This document shows, piece after piece, positions 14,564 to 21,657 of a stretch of DNA of 21,728 bases. The stretch is taken from NCBI GenBank assembly GCA_964434775.1, contig CAYSWH010000029.1:1-21728 (forward strand), given 5' to 3'. The position numbers and the translations under genes are program-made. The DNA comes from CAYSWH01 sp964434775 (GTDB lineage: Bacteria; Patescibacteriota; JACMRA01). Position 1 is the stretch's first letter. Each line of letters starts with the position of its first letter. Below the pieces are notes generated by a model. It saw only the letters and a list, made by a program, of their open reading frames with translations, was not told the origin of the DNA and did not search any database.

Positions 14564-14675
14564 GAAGAACCTGACTATCTTCTTGTCCACCTCGATTTGG
14601 CGAGGTTGGAAATTAGACCCGGAAGTAAGCAGTCGCCGCTTACGGAAGGGAAGTCCTGGAAAGGAGGTGAGAAGA
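14564..14675 (+). promoter_or_regulatory. Structured RNA leader that can sequester the Shine-Dalgarno of the zinc-ribbon gene
   Basis: Two exclusive folds are visible. Fold A: GAAGA (14564-14568) with TCTTC (14578-14582), and CCTCG (14590-14594) with CGAGG (14601-14605). Fold B: TCTTCT (14578-14583) with AGAAGA (14670-14675), and CACCTC (14588-14593) with GAGGTG (14664-14669). Fold B covers the Shine-Dalgarno and the A of the ATG with twelve pairs and one four-base bulge. Fold A leaves both free. GTAAGC (14625-14630) with GCTTAC (14638-14643) can form in either state. Ligand or trigger unknown. Confidence 0.5.
14661..14670 (+). promoter_or_regulatory. Perfect Shine-Dalgarno of the zinc-ribbon gene
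   Basis: AAGGAGGTGA is fully complementary to the usual 16S 3' end; AGGAGG ends seven bases before the ATG. It is the only strong Shine-Dalgarno in the window and selects ATG 14675 over an in-frame upstream start at 14597. Confidence 0.85.
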
Positions 14676-14779
14676 TGCCGGGATGGCCCATAAAATGCAA
14701 AATTTGCAGAAGGCTGTTTCAATGGTCCGGATACGGACCAAAAATTTGTGCCGACTGCAAAAAAAAGAAAAAAGGCTAG
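14675..14779 (+). CDS. 34-residue zinc-ribbon/zinc-knuckle protein
   Basis: The frame encodes MPGWPIKCKICRRLFQWSGY followed by GPKICADCKKKKKG. Two C-x2-C knuckles (Cys8/Cys11 and Cys25/Cys28), 13 residues apart, with the Phe after the first knuckle and the K-I-C before the second, form a typical treble-clef or zinc-ribbon pattern; the basic tail suggests nucleic-acid binding. A frame upstream is open back to 14597, but the perfect Shine-Dalgarno decides for 14675. It has a structured leader and ends inside the left arm of a hairpin (14774-14793); the unit is closed by a U-rich terminator at 14809-14865. No homologue is claimed. Its location at the island edge and unusual ribosome site hint at a mobile or host-adapted small gene. 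Confidence 0.6.
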   Translation: MPGWPIKCKICRRLFQWSGYGPKICADCKKKKKG

Positions 14780-14793
14780 CAAATAAGCTAGCC
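14774..14793. terminator. Perfect 7-bp hairpin at the end of the zinc-ribbon gene
   Basis: GGCTAGC (14774-14780), loop AAATAA, GCTAGCC (14787-14793). On the minus strand the hairpin is followed by a long U-rich run (complement of the A-run 14759-14773), so it would terminate leftward transcription. On the plus strand no U-run follows. The zinc-ribbon stop codon is in its left arm. Confidence 0.6.
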
Positions 14794-14808
14794 TAAGTCT
14801 TGTCGAGG

Positions 14809-14865
14809 GAGAAGGAGCCGAATCGAACTTGGCGACCTTGTGGTTTGGTGTCTTCTCTTTTTTTT
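14809..14865 (+). terminator. Terminator with tRNA T-arm-like inner hairpin
   Basis: GAGAAG (14809-14814) pairs with CTTCTC (14852-14857), followed by eight T (14858-14865): an intrinsic terminator for the plus strand. Inside, 14817-14833 is GCCGA-ATCGAAC-TTGGC. Read on the minus strand this is a T-arm with loop GTTCGAT, and the outer stem sits where an acceptor stem would be. There is no D-arm or anticodon arm, so it is not a functional tRNA. Confidence 0.55.
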
Positions 14866-15006
14866 ATTCTGATAGAGAAATTATTTTATAATCACCTGAT
14901 TTTAGCGAGGCTCTAGCAATCACCATACACCAAACGATTTTGACCAAATCAAAAAAATAGTCCACAAATTCCTTAATTATCACTTATTTATCGGTTTAAA
15001 AAAAAT

Positions 15007-15636
15007 ATGGAGTCGAAAAAAATGTTTACAAATATTTTGGGAATCTTAAACGTAATAATTTTTGTAATTCTTTGCGTAGTTATAATTTTTTCCTTCGTAT
15101 CTTTCTTGTTTGTACGATCTCAAATAGGCGAGCTTGCAGATAGAGTCGATCGGTCCTTAGTTGACTTTACCAAGGAAGAGATTGAAATAGAGGTTGAAAT
15201 TGATGAAGAAATACCCGTAAATTTGGAAATTCCCGTAAGAGACTTGGTAGATGTCAAAAGTATGGTGCCGGATACAATTAGGGTACAAGACTCAATTCCG
15301 ATTGACACTCAGGTCATAATTCAAGAAAATGTTACCACAAAAGTAAGTATACCGGTTGCCGGTACAGTGGCAGTCACAGTCCCGATTGATACCACCGTTC
15401 CGGTAAAAACAACCGTCCCCATTGATAAAGACTTCAAAATTGATAAAAACAGTATCCAAGTAGATACCAACAAAACAATCAAAGTAAAAGAAAATATACC
15501 CATCAAACTTTCTGTTCCGGTCAAAGTAACCCCCGAGGATCTGAAGGTAACTGACGATATTCAGTCCATTCATGAAATGGCAAATATCCTAAGAGCCGTG
15601 GTCTTGATAGAGCCAAAGGATTTGAAAGTGGAATAG
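15007..15636 (+). CDS. Membrane-anchored protein with repetitive beta-rich domain
   Basis: The 209-residue protein has one N-terminal transmembrane helix (about 11-36, ILNVIIFVILCVVIIFSFVS) without a cleavage site, so it is probably anchored with the rest outside. After a short helical linker, residues 60-185 are a run of short hydrophobic-alternating strands built on a degenerate [IV]-P-[IV] unit (IPVNLEIPV, SIPVAGTVAVTVPI, TVPVKTTVPI, NIPIKLSVPVKV). Runs of Thr, Lys and Asp alternate, as in a filamentous or beta-helical surface domain. No enzyme motif is seen. Similar repetitive IPV-type proteins are known as uncharacterised in several phyla. It converges on argH with a 16-base gap. Confidence 0.75.
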   Translation: MESKKMFTNILGILNVIIFVILCVVIIFSFVSFLFVRSQIGELADRVDRSLVDFTKEEIEIEVEIDEEIPVNLEIPVRDLVDVKSMVPDTIRVQDSIPIDTQVIIQENVTTKVSIPVAGTVAVTVPIDTTVPVKTTVPIDKDFKIDKNSIQVDTNKTIKVKENIPIKLSVPVKVTPEDLKVTDDIQSIHEMANILRAVVLIEPKDLKVE

Positions 15637-15652
15637 TTTTGGGCTATCCCCA

Positions 15653-16942
15653 TCAGACCTCTTTGAGTCTTTTTTCCAAGTTATTTATACCCAGGTTGGC
15701 GGTGGCTCCCAGATGTTTTTTGGACTTAATATTTTCTACCGGGTCTTGGTTTTGGAGTTTATTCAGGTTTTCTCCTATCTGTTTGTAGGCCTCTCTAAAA
15801 GGCATTCCCTGCCCGGCTAATTTGTTCACTTCGTCGGTGGCAAATATTTCCGGATCCATTACTGCTTGTAATTTTGCTTGGTTAGGCTTCATGTTTGTGA
15901 AAAGCAACTTCACTATTTCCAGACTGTCTTGGGTTATCTCCAGGGAGTTAATAACTGTTTGTTTGGTTATTTTTAGGTCTTTATGGTAACCGGAAATAAG
16001 GTTCTTGCCTACGGTTTGCAATTGAAATTGATTGGATTGAAGAATCGTGGAGTTGGCTCTTACCACTTCCATAATATCCAGGTTTTTCTTTTGAGGCATG
16101 ATACTGGAGCCGGTAGTCAAAGAATCATCAATTTCCAAAAAACCAAATTCTTTGCTGCTAAACCAAATCGTATCGTTGGCGACTTTGGCTAGAGTTTCCA
16201 TAACTTGAGACAGACAACTCAAAACATAAGCTTCAATTTTACCCCGAGAATTCTGACAGTAAATCGGATTTACCTGCACTCTGGAAAAACCCAAAAGTTT
16301 GGTGGTCATTTCTCTGTCAATCGGCAGACCGGTACCATAGCCGGCAGCTGAACCAAGAGGGTTTTGATCCACCAGATGAACTGCACTGTCAAGAACCGTC
16401 AGATCATCCAAGAGTGATTCCACAAAAGCAGTTGCCCATTGTCCAATACTGGAAGGCATGGCTCTTTGAGTGTGGGTGTAACCCGGCATGGGTAATAATT
16501 CGTACTCTTTGGCAAAGGTTAGAATTACTTGAGCTAATTCTTTGATTTCTGTTTTAACTTGTAATAGATTGTCTTTGGTAAACAGACGCAGAGCCGTAAG
16601 TACCTGATCATTGCGACTTCTACCTAAATGAATACGTTTACCGGTTTCTCCTAATTTTTGAGTTAAATAATTTTCAATAGCCGTGTGCATGTCTTCGTTT
16701 TCCCTGGAAAGTTCAAACTCTCCTTTCTCCAAAAGACCTTCAATCTCTTGTAAGCCGGCAACTAAATCTTCTGCTTCTTGTTTACTGAGCAAGCCCACTT
16801 CACCAAGCATGGTAGCATGAGCCATTGAAGCCAGGAGGTCGTATTTTATAAGTTTTGTATCAGCATCCAGGTTCTTACTGATGATATAGTTATTTACCGC
16901 CGGATGTCCCTGCATCCCTTTTTTTTGCCACAACTTTGCCAT
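15653..16942 (-). CDS. argH: Argininosuccinate lyase
   Basis: ArgH cleaves argininosuccinate to arginine and fumarate, the last step of arginine synthesis; it belongs to the fumarase/aspartase superfamily. The 429-residue protein has the substrate motifs HTAIENYL and GKRIHLGRSRNDQV (102-114), MPGYTHTQRAMPSS with His157 of the catalytic region, NPLGSAAGYGTGLPIDRE, and the mobile signature loop GSSIMPQKKNLD (278-289) carrying the catalytic Ser. The usual loop reads KKNPD; here Pro is Leu. The protein is about 30 residues shorter than typical (around 460), mainly at the N-terminus and C-terminus. It is a lyase of arginine rather than purine type (PurB lacks HTAIE and GRSRND). A DDAH-like gene lies 174 bases upstream. 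TTGACA at 17024-17019 may be its promoter. Confidence 0.95.
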   Translation of the reverse strand: MAKLWQKKGMQGHPAVNNYIISKNLDADTKLIKYDLLASMAHATMLGEVGLLSKQEAEDLVAGLQEIEGLLEKGEFELSRENEDMHTAIENYLTQKLGETGKRIHLGRSRNDQVLTALRLFTKDNLLQVKTEIKELAQVILTFAKEYELLPMPGYTHTQRAMPSSIGQWATAFVESLLDDLTVLDSAVHLVDQNPLGSAAGYGTGLPIDREMTTKLLGFSRVQVNPIYCQNSRGKIEAYVLSCLSQVMETLAKVANDTIWFSSKEFGFLEIDDSLTTGSSIMPQKKNLDIMEVVRANSTILQSNQFQLQTVGKNLISGYHKDLKITKQTVINSLEITQDSLEIVKLLFTNMKPNQAKLQAVMDPEIFATDEVNKLAGQGMPFREAYKQIGENLNKLQNQDPVENIKSKKHLGATANLGINNLEKRLKEV

Positions 16943-17116
16943 GTTATTTAGAAGAATTGAAATTAATGGTAATTACTTTGGTCTAACTTTTTGTAAGAAA
17001 CCTACACAATCCTATTTTGTCAACGCTTTTGGTTTGGAGCGTGTCTTTGTAATTTTGCATTTTGTATTAAAATCTCATGTTTCAAAGTTCAAAACCTTAA
17101 CTTTAAACTAAAACCA

Positions 17117-17950
17117 TCAGTCCAGCGGCATGCAGAGGCATTTACAGGCTCCGCCTGCTTTCATAAATTCATCAATGGGAACTTGGATAACCGTAAATCC
17201 CAAATTTTCCAGTTTTTGGTTAACCTTATCACAACCGGAAGGGATAATCACTTCACTTTCCAATACCAAGGAGTTGCAGGCAAATTTGACTGCTTCAGCT
17301 TCCTCAACTTCAATTATTTCAATGTGTTCAGCTAATATTTTTAATGATTCTTTGGACAAACCTCCCGGATAACACAAAGCTTTTTCTTGACCAATCGGGC
17401 AAAAGCAAGTATCCAGATGGTAAAATCTGTCATCCACCAACTCCAGGTTAATTACTTCAAAACTCCCTTTGTCAGCTAGAATCTTCCGGATTTCCGCAAA
17501 ACTCTGTTTTTGGCTTCTAAAACCATGTCCGCAAAAGACTTTTTCTTTACTTGCCCAAAGATTATCACCATGTCCTTCAAATTTAAACCCGGAATCTAAT
17601 TTCCTTATTTCAAAACCGTTACTTTGGAACCAACTCTCAAAAAGTTCTGACTCTCCTTGTCTCTCGGGATAAGTAAAATTTGAGGGAATAAAGACGTCTT
17701 TGTACAAAAATCCTGCATCGATAAAGACCAAGTCAGGTTGCTTGGGAGAAGCCGGCATTAGGTTGATTTTGACCCCGGTTTTTTTTACTTCTTCATAGAG
17801 CTTGGCCCATTGTTTTTTTGCTAGTCCGGTTTGAGCTTTTATTTTCATATGCATCCAAGGATTAATCTCGTATTGAATATCGTAAAAATCCGGAGGACAC
17901 ATCAAGATTTCTTTAGTAGGAAGGCCCAATTGTTGATTTGACAAAGACAT
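17117..17950 (-). CDS. DDAH-like guanidino-group hydrolase (amidinotransferase superfamily)
   Basis: The 277-residue protein belongs to the pentein fold family of dimethylarginine dimethylaminohydrolase, arginine deiminase and arginine dihydrolase. Visible motifs are CPPDFYDIQYEINPWM (18-33), FEGHGDN (124-130), DDRFYHLDTCFCPI with His178, CNSLVLESEVI (225-235) and GGACKCLCMPLD with the putative nucleophile Cys271. The family hydrolyses guanidines through a Cys-thiouronium intermediate. The exact substrate (arginine, dimethylarginine or another guanidine) cannot be told from this. Location between purA and argH suggests arginine-related chemistry, for example release of ornithine or citrulline, but this is inference. 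The tail has Cys268, Cys271 and Cys273 close together, unusual for the family. Confidence 0.8.
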   Translation of the reverse strand: MSLSNQQLGLPTKEILMCPPDFYDIQYEINPWMHMKIKAQTGLAKKQWAKLYEEVKKTGVKINLMPASPKQPDLVFIDAGFLYKDVFIPSNFTYPERQGESELFESWFQSNGFEIRKLDSGFKFEGHGDNLWASKEKVFCGHGFRSQKQSFAEIRKILADKGSFEVINLELVDDRFYHLDTCFCPIGQEKALCYPGGLSKESLKILAEHIEIIEVEEAEAVKFACNSLVLESEVIIPSGCDKVNQKLENLGFTVIQVPIDEFMKAGGACKCLCMPLD

Positions 17951-18025
17951 TGATTGTTTTGTTGTGTTTTGAAAAACTTATTTAAAAATTGATTTGAGAA
18001 ATTTCAAAAAAAATTAACATTCAAT

Positions 18026-19324
18026 CTATCGAATAATTGTTTCATTTCTCTCCGGTCCGTAAGAAATCACGGAGACCGGCACATCCAAATAATCTTCTAT
18101 AAATTGTAAATAATCTTTGACTTCTTTGGGTAAAGCCTCGTATCCTTTTTGAGCAAGTTTTTGCTTGAAAGTGGAGTCAAACTCCTCCCAGCCCGATAAT
18201 ACTTTGTAAATTGGCTTTGCTAGTCTGTACTGAGTCAAACTGGCCGGTATTTCGCCGAGCTTCCGGCCGTCTACTTCGTAACCGATACAAATTTTAATTT
18301 CTTTAAAACCGCCCAAAACGTCTAGTTTTGTTACTGCCAAGTCAGTAAGCCCGCTGGTTCTTACAGATTGCCTTACTTGTATCAAGTCCAACCAACCTAC
18401 TCTTCTTGGTCTTTTGGTCACCGTTCCATATTCTCCACCTTTATCTCGCAAAAAAACTGCCTCTTCTCCGAGAATTTCCGTAGGAAAAGGGCTTTTACCC
18501 ACCCGACTGACGTAACCTTTAACCAGACCGATTATTGTTGATTTCGAGTTTATGCCAAGACCGGAACCTACCCCGGAATATGGAGCTACATTGTTAGTAC
18601 TGGTGGTATGCGGATAGACACCGTGATCAGGATCCAAAGACATACCCTGAGCACCTTCGTACAGAATTTTTTTGCCGTTTTTGTAAGCTCCATAAAGAAG
18701 CACTTCGGTATCTTCGAGATATTCTTTCAACTGAAGTCCGTAGTCCAAATATTCCCGGTAAATCTCTTCTTCGGACAAAGAAAAATCACACCCAAAAACC
18801 TTTTGTAAAATATCTATGTTGAATTGATAGGCCTTGGCAAGTTTCTCTCGTAAAATATCCGGTTCAAGCAGATCTACCATTCTTATTCCCTGACGATACA
18901 TCTTATCACCGGCTACAGGTGCAATACCCCTTTTGGTGCTCCCTGCCGAAAGGTTCCCTTGATGACCTGATAAGGCTTCATCCATTGCAATGTGATAAGG
19001 CATGATAACATGAGCTCTCTGACTAATTTTCAAATTTGGTTTCACACCGGCTCTACTTAAATTTTCCAGTTCGCTCAAAAGTACTTTGGGATCAATTAAA
19101 ACTCCATTTCCGATAATCGAAACTTTGCTTTCATCCAGCACTCCTGAAGGAATTAAATTTAGCTTATAAGTCTTGTCTCCGATTACAATCGTATGTCCGG
19201 CATTGTTTCCTCCTTGAAAGCGAACAACATAATCACTTTCTTTGGTAAAATAATCGACAATTTTGCCTTTTCCTTCATCTCCCCATTGACTTCCGACAAT
19301 TATTGCCACCTGTTCTTTTTTCAT
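18026..19324 (-). CDS. purA: Adenylosuccinate synthetase
   Basis: PurA joins IMP and aspartate using GTP to give adenylosuccinate, the first committed AMP step. The 432-residue length is typical. Motifs in order: GSQWGDEGKGKIVD (11-24) with Asp16 and the P-loop Lys, QGGNNAGHT with His44, IGNGVLIDP, TKRGIAPVAGDK, YEGAQGMSLDPDHGVYPHTT, the KLDVLGGFKEIKIC stretch and a C-terminal YGPERNETI. The ATG 19324 directly precedes the conserved start. A TTGACA-17/18-TATCAA promoter lies just upstream. Its product IMP supply is represented by purH about 700 bases away on the same strand. Confidence 0.95.
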   Translation of the reverse strand: MKKEQVAIIVGSQWGDEGKGKIVDYFTKESDYVVRFQGGNNAGHTIVIGDKTYKLNLIPSGVLDESKVSIIGNGVLIDPKVLLSELENLSRAGVKPNLKISQRAHVIMPYHIAMDEALSGHQGNLSAGSTKRGIAPVAGDKMYRQGIRMVDLLEPDILREKLAKAYQFNIDILQKVFGCDFSLSEEEIYREYLDYGLQLKEYLEDTEVLLYGAYKNGKKILYEGAQGMSLDPDHGVYPHTTSTNNVAPYSGVGSGLGINSKSTIIGLVKGYVSRVGKSPFPTEILGEEAVFLRDKGGEYGTVTKRPRRVGWLDLIQVRQSVRTSGLTDLAVTKLDVLGGFKEIKICIGYEVDGRKLGEIPASLTQYRLAKPIYKVLSGWEEFDSTFKQKLAQKGYEALPKEVKDYLQFIEDYLDVPVSVISYGPERNETIIR

Positions 19325-19344
19325 AAACTAAAGTTGTTATTCTT

Positions 19345-19374
19345 TTGATAATCAAGAAAAGCGAGATATGTCAA
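19345..19374 (-). promoter_or_regulatory. Promoter of purA
   Basis: Minus-strand TTGACA (19374-19369), then TATCAA (19350-19345) 18 bases on, or TTATCA at 17. The predicted transcript would begin about 15 bases before the purA ATG, with no Shine-Dalgarno in between. Confidence 0.45.
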
Positions 19375-19458
19375 TATTACAGATGTTACGGGTTTACATT
19401 TTTCAATTATTTCTTAAGTATTTAACATATCTTTAGATTTATTAACTTAATTCATATT

Positions 19459-20040
19459 ATGAGTATCACAAAAACGGTCTTAGCTTTATTATCAATAGTA
19501 GTAGTTATAGGTGTACTGCTTTTTTCTATTTCCCTGTTAATAATCTCGAATACAGAGAAAGAAGAATCTACCTCCAGATCCCAAAGAAACTCTACAAATA
19601 AATCAAGTGAAGAAATGATCCCGGAAGTACCTTCTAGCTTGCCAAAGTGGGAGGAAGCGAAAATTGAATATACTTATCGAAGTGGCTCGGACGAAAATAC
19701 TGAGCACAAAACTATAACACTGGATGCAAATGAGGAGGAATCGTTCAAAACTGTACAAGTGTTTACCTCCAACGAAACGATTTCCGAAGAAACCGCCGAA
19801 GTTGAAGATGGAGATCTGAAAGTAAATGAATTGCTGGAAATATTAATTCAAAAGCAAGTTGTCTCTACCAAAGAAAATGATGAAGGGGAAATTTGCGACG
19901 GAGGAAAAAGCGAGAGAATAAAAGTTGTTCTGGATAATAAAACCTTCTTTGAAGGAAAAAAATATTATTGTCCTAACAGAAATTACGGCACCATGGACGG
20001 CAAAGTTGAAGTGTTTTCAGAGTTAATTCAAAGTATTTAA
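19459..20040 (+). CDS. Single-pass membrane protein of unknown function
   Basis: The 193-residue protein starts with an N-terminal hydrophobic segment (TVLALLSIVVVIGVLLFSISLLII, 6-29), probably a signal anchor; no lipobox Cys is present. A low-complexity Ser/Thr/Asn/Glu linker (about 31-60) follows, then an acidic domain 60-193 with alternating strands (KIEYTYRSGS, EHKTITLDANEE, KTVQVFTSNET). CDGG and YYCPN provide two Cys that could form a disulfide outside the membrane. No family is recognised. It converges on purH with only ten bases between the stops. Confidence 0.7.
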   Translation: MSITKTVLALLSIVVVIGVLLFSISLLIISNTEKEESTSRSQRNSTNKSSEEMIPEVPSSLPKWEEAKIEYTYRSGSDENTEHKTITLDANEEESFKTVQVFTSNETISEETAEVEDGDLKVNELLEILIQKQVVSTKENDEGEICDGGKSERIKVVLDNKTFFEGKKYYCPNRNYGTMDGKVEVFSELIQSI

Positions 20041-20050
20041 AGAAAAGTAA

Positions 20051-21604
20051 TTAATGTTTAAAACATCTAACTCCTGTAAAGACCATGGCAAGTCCGTGTT
20101 CATTGCAAGCATCGATCACTTCCTGATCTCTAATAGAGCCTCCGGGCTGAACAATTGTGGTAATGCCCTTTCCTTGAAGTAAATCCACACTGTCTCTAAA
20201 AGGGAAAAAAGCGTCAGATAAAAGAACGCAACCGTCGACTTTCTCTCCGGCTTTTTTGAGGGCAATATACGTGGAATCAACTCTGGAAACCTGGCCGGCA
20301 CCGATACCCACGGTAGTTTTGTTTTTAGCTAGTAAGATTGAATTGGATTTAATGTGCTTGAGAACTTTCCAACCAAATACGGCAGTTTGTAAATGATCTT
20401 CTGAAGGTTGTTTTTCAGTAACTATCTGCAAATTGTCCTTGGAAATCACATTGGAGTTTATTTCTTGCATTAAGAGACCCCCGTCAATTGATTTAAATTC
20501 AATTTTATCATCCAATTTTCCTAAATAGCCTATAGCTATAACCCTTAATTTTTTCTTTTTGGATAATATATGCAAGGCCTCTTCATCATAATCAGGAGCA
20601 ATCAGAATTTCCGAAAATACCTTTACAATTTCTTCGGCAATTTTGGCAGTACAAGTGCGATTCAGACAAATAATACCTCCGAAAGCCGATAGTGAATCAG
20701 CATTATAGGCCCTGGTAAAAACTTCGGCAATGTCCTCTCCAACGGCAACTCCACAAGGATTAGCGTGTTTGACAACTACACAAGCCGGCTCTTCGTATTC
20801 TCTAATGATATTCAAAGCAGCATCACTGTCCACAATGTTATTGTATGACAACTGGATTCCTTGTATAACCTCAGCGTTCAAAAGGTTAGGCTTAACACTT
20901 GGTTTTTTGTATAGAGCAGCCATTTGTCCGGGGTTTTCTCCATATCTAAGATCTGTAAGTTTTTCGTAGTTCAAAGACAAGTATTGACCGTATTTAGTTT
21001 TCTCGTGATCAATGGTTTTTTTGCCCAGGTAGTTGTAAATGTAACCGTCGTATTGAGCAGTATGAGCAAAGGCCTTAATACTCAAGAGTTTCCTGGTCTC
21101 AAAATCTATCCCTCCTCCGACGTTTTCTTGAATTATTTGGTCATAATCAGCAGGATCGATGATTGTAATCACGTGAGAAAAATTTTTGGCTCCGCTACGA
21201 ATCATACTAGGACCGCCAATATCAATATTCTCAATAGCTGTTTCCAAATCAGTCTCTTTCTTTCTAGTTACTTCCAAAAAAGGATACAGGTTGCAAACCA
21301 CGAGGTCAATCCAGTCAATCTCATTTTCTTTGGCCTGCTGCTTGTGCTGTTCTCTAATCCCCAAAATACCGCCGTGTACTTTTGGATGCAAGGTTTTTAC
21401 TCTTCCGTCCATAATCTCCGGAAAGCCGGTATAATCGCTTACTTCCGTAATTTGCAAACCACTTTCCTTTAAGGTGTTAGCGGTGCCGCCTGTCGATAAG
21501 ATATCCACTCCTTGTTTTTGCAAACTTGAAGCCAATTCTACGACTCCGGTCTTATCAGACACTGAAATCAGTGCTCTATTAATCTTAACTTTACCCGTAT
21601 ACAT
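20051..21604 (-). CDS. purH: Bifunctional AICAR formyltransferase / IMP cyclohydrolase
   Basis: PurH performs the last two steps of IMP synthesis in the cytoplasm. The N-terminal cyclohydrolase (MGS-like) domain has SDKTGVVELASSL, LSTGGTANTLKESG and PEIMDGRVKTLHPKVHGGIL. The C-terminal transformylase domain has LRYGENPGQMAALYKK, VVVKHANPCGVAVG with the catalytic Lys-His pair, DAFFPFRDSVDLL, VQPGGSIRDQEVIDACNEHG and the conserved end MVFTGVRCFKH. The 517-residue length is normal. The start at 21604 (MYTGKVKINRALISVSDKTG) is a few residues longer at the N-terminus than the core. A TTGACA box (21657-21652) lies upstream and TAGAAT ends four bases before the ATG. Confidence 0.96.
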   Translation of the reverse strand: MYTGKVKINRALISVSDKTGVVELASSLQKQGVDILSTGGTANTLKESGLQITEVSDYTGFPEIMDGRVKTLHPKVHGGILGIREQHKQQAKENEIDWIDLVVCNLYPFLEVTRKKETDLETAIENIDIGGPSMIRSGAKNFSHVITIIDPADYDQIIQENVGGGIDFETRKLLSIKAFAHTAQYDGYIYNYLGKKTIDHEKTKYGQYLSLNYEKLTDLRYGENPGQMAALYKKPSVKPNLLNAEVIQGIQLSYNNIVDSDAALNIIREYEEPACVVVKHANPCGVAVGEDIAEVFTRAYNADSLSAFGGIICLNRTCTAKIAEEIVKVFSEILIAPDYDEEALHILSKKKKLRVIAIGYLGKLDDKIEFKSIDGGLLMQEINSNVISKDNLQIVTEKQPSEDHLQTAVFGWKVLKHIKSNSILLAKNKTTVGIGAGQVSRVDSTYIALKKAGEKVDGCVLLSDAFFPFRDSVDLLQGKGITTIVQPGGSIRDQEVIDACNEHGLAMVFTGVRCFKH

Positions 21605-21607
21605 ACT

Positions 21608-21657
21608 AATTCTAGCCGTTACTTTTGCAAGTTGCCGAAGTTAAGTTCTTTTGTCAA
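21608..21657 (-). promoter_or_regulatory. Possible purH promoter elements
   Basis: Minus-strand TTGACA (21657-21652) has no convincing -10 at 17 bases. TAGAAT (21613-21608) ends four bases before the ATG and could serve a leaderless transcript but has no clear -35. Low confidence. The remainder to 21728 shows nothing else. Confidence 0.25.

Noticed and set aside
14597..14674. Longer zinc-ribbon protein starting at ATG 14597
   Set aside because: The upstream part would be encoded by the structured leader, has no Shine-Dalgarno and no similarity to a domain; the perfect site before 14675 decides the start.
14600..14690. SRP RNA (ffs) because CCGGAAGTAAGCAG (14619-14632) resembles the conserved domain IV loop
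   Set aside because: Stem pairs next to the GGAA tetraloop fail (CCC against GTA), GTAAGC pairs better with GCTTAC downstream, and the 3' half overlaps a convincing zinc-ribbon frame. A covariance-model search for bacterial SRP RNA would settle it.
14552..14782. Minus-strand 76-residue frame over the zinc-ribbon region
   Set aside because: It is a shadow of the zinc-ribbon frame: it starts from the antisense of the Lys-rich run and crosses the structured leader without coding features.
15653..16942. PurB (adenylosuccinate lyase), since purA and purH are near
   Set aside because: HTAIENYL, GRSRNDQV and THTQRAMPSS are argininosuccinate lyase signatures.
20924..21472. 182-residue plus-strand frame inside purH
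   Set aside because: It lies wholly opposite the well-conserved purH sequence, and its composition is what an antisense frame would give.
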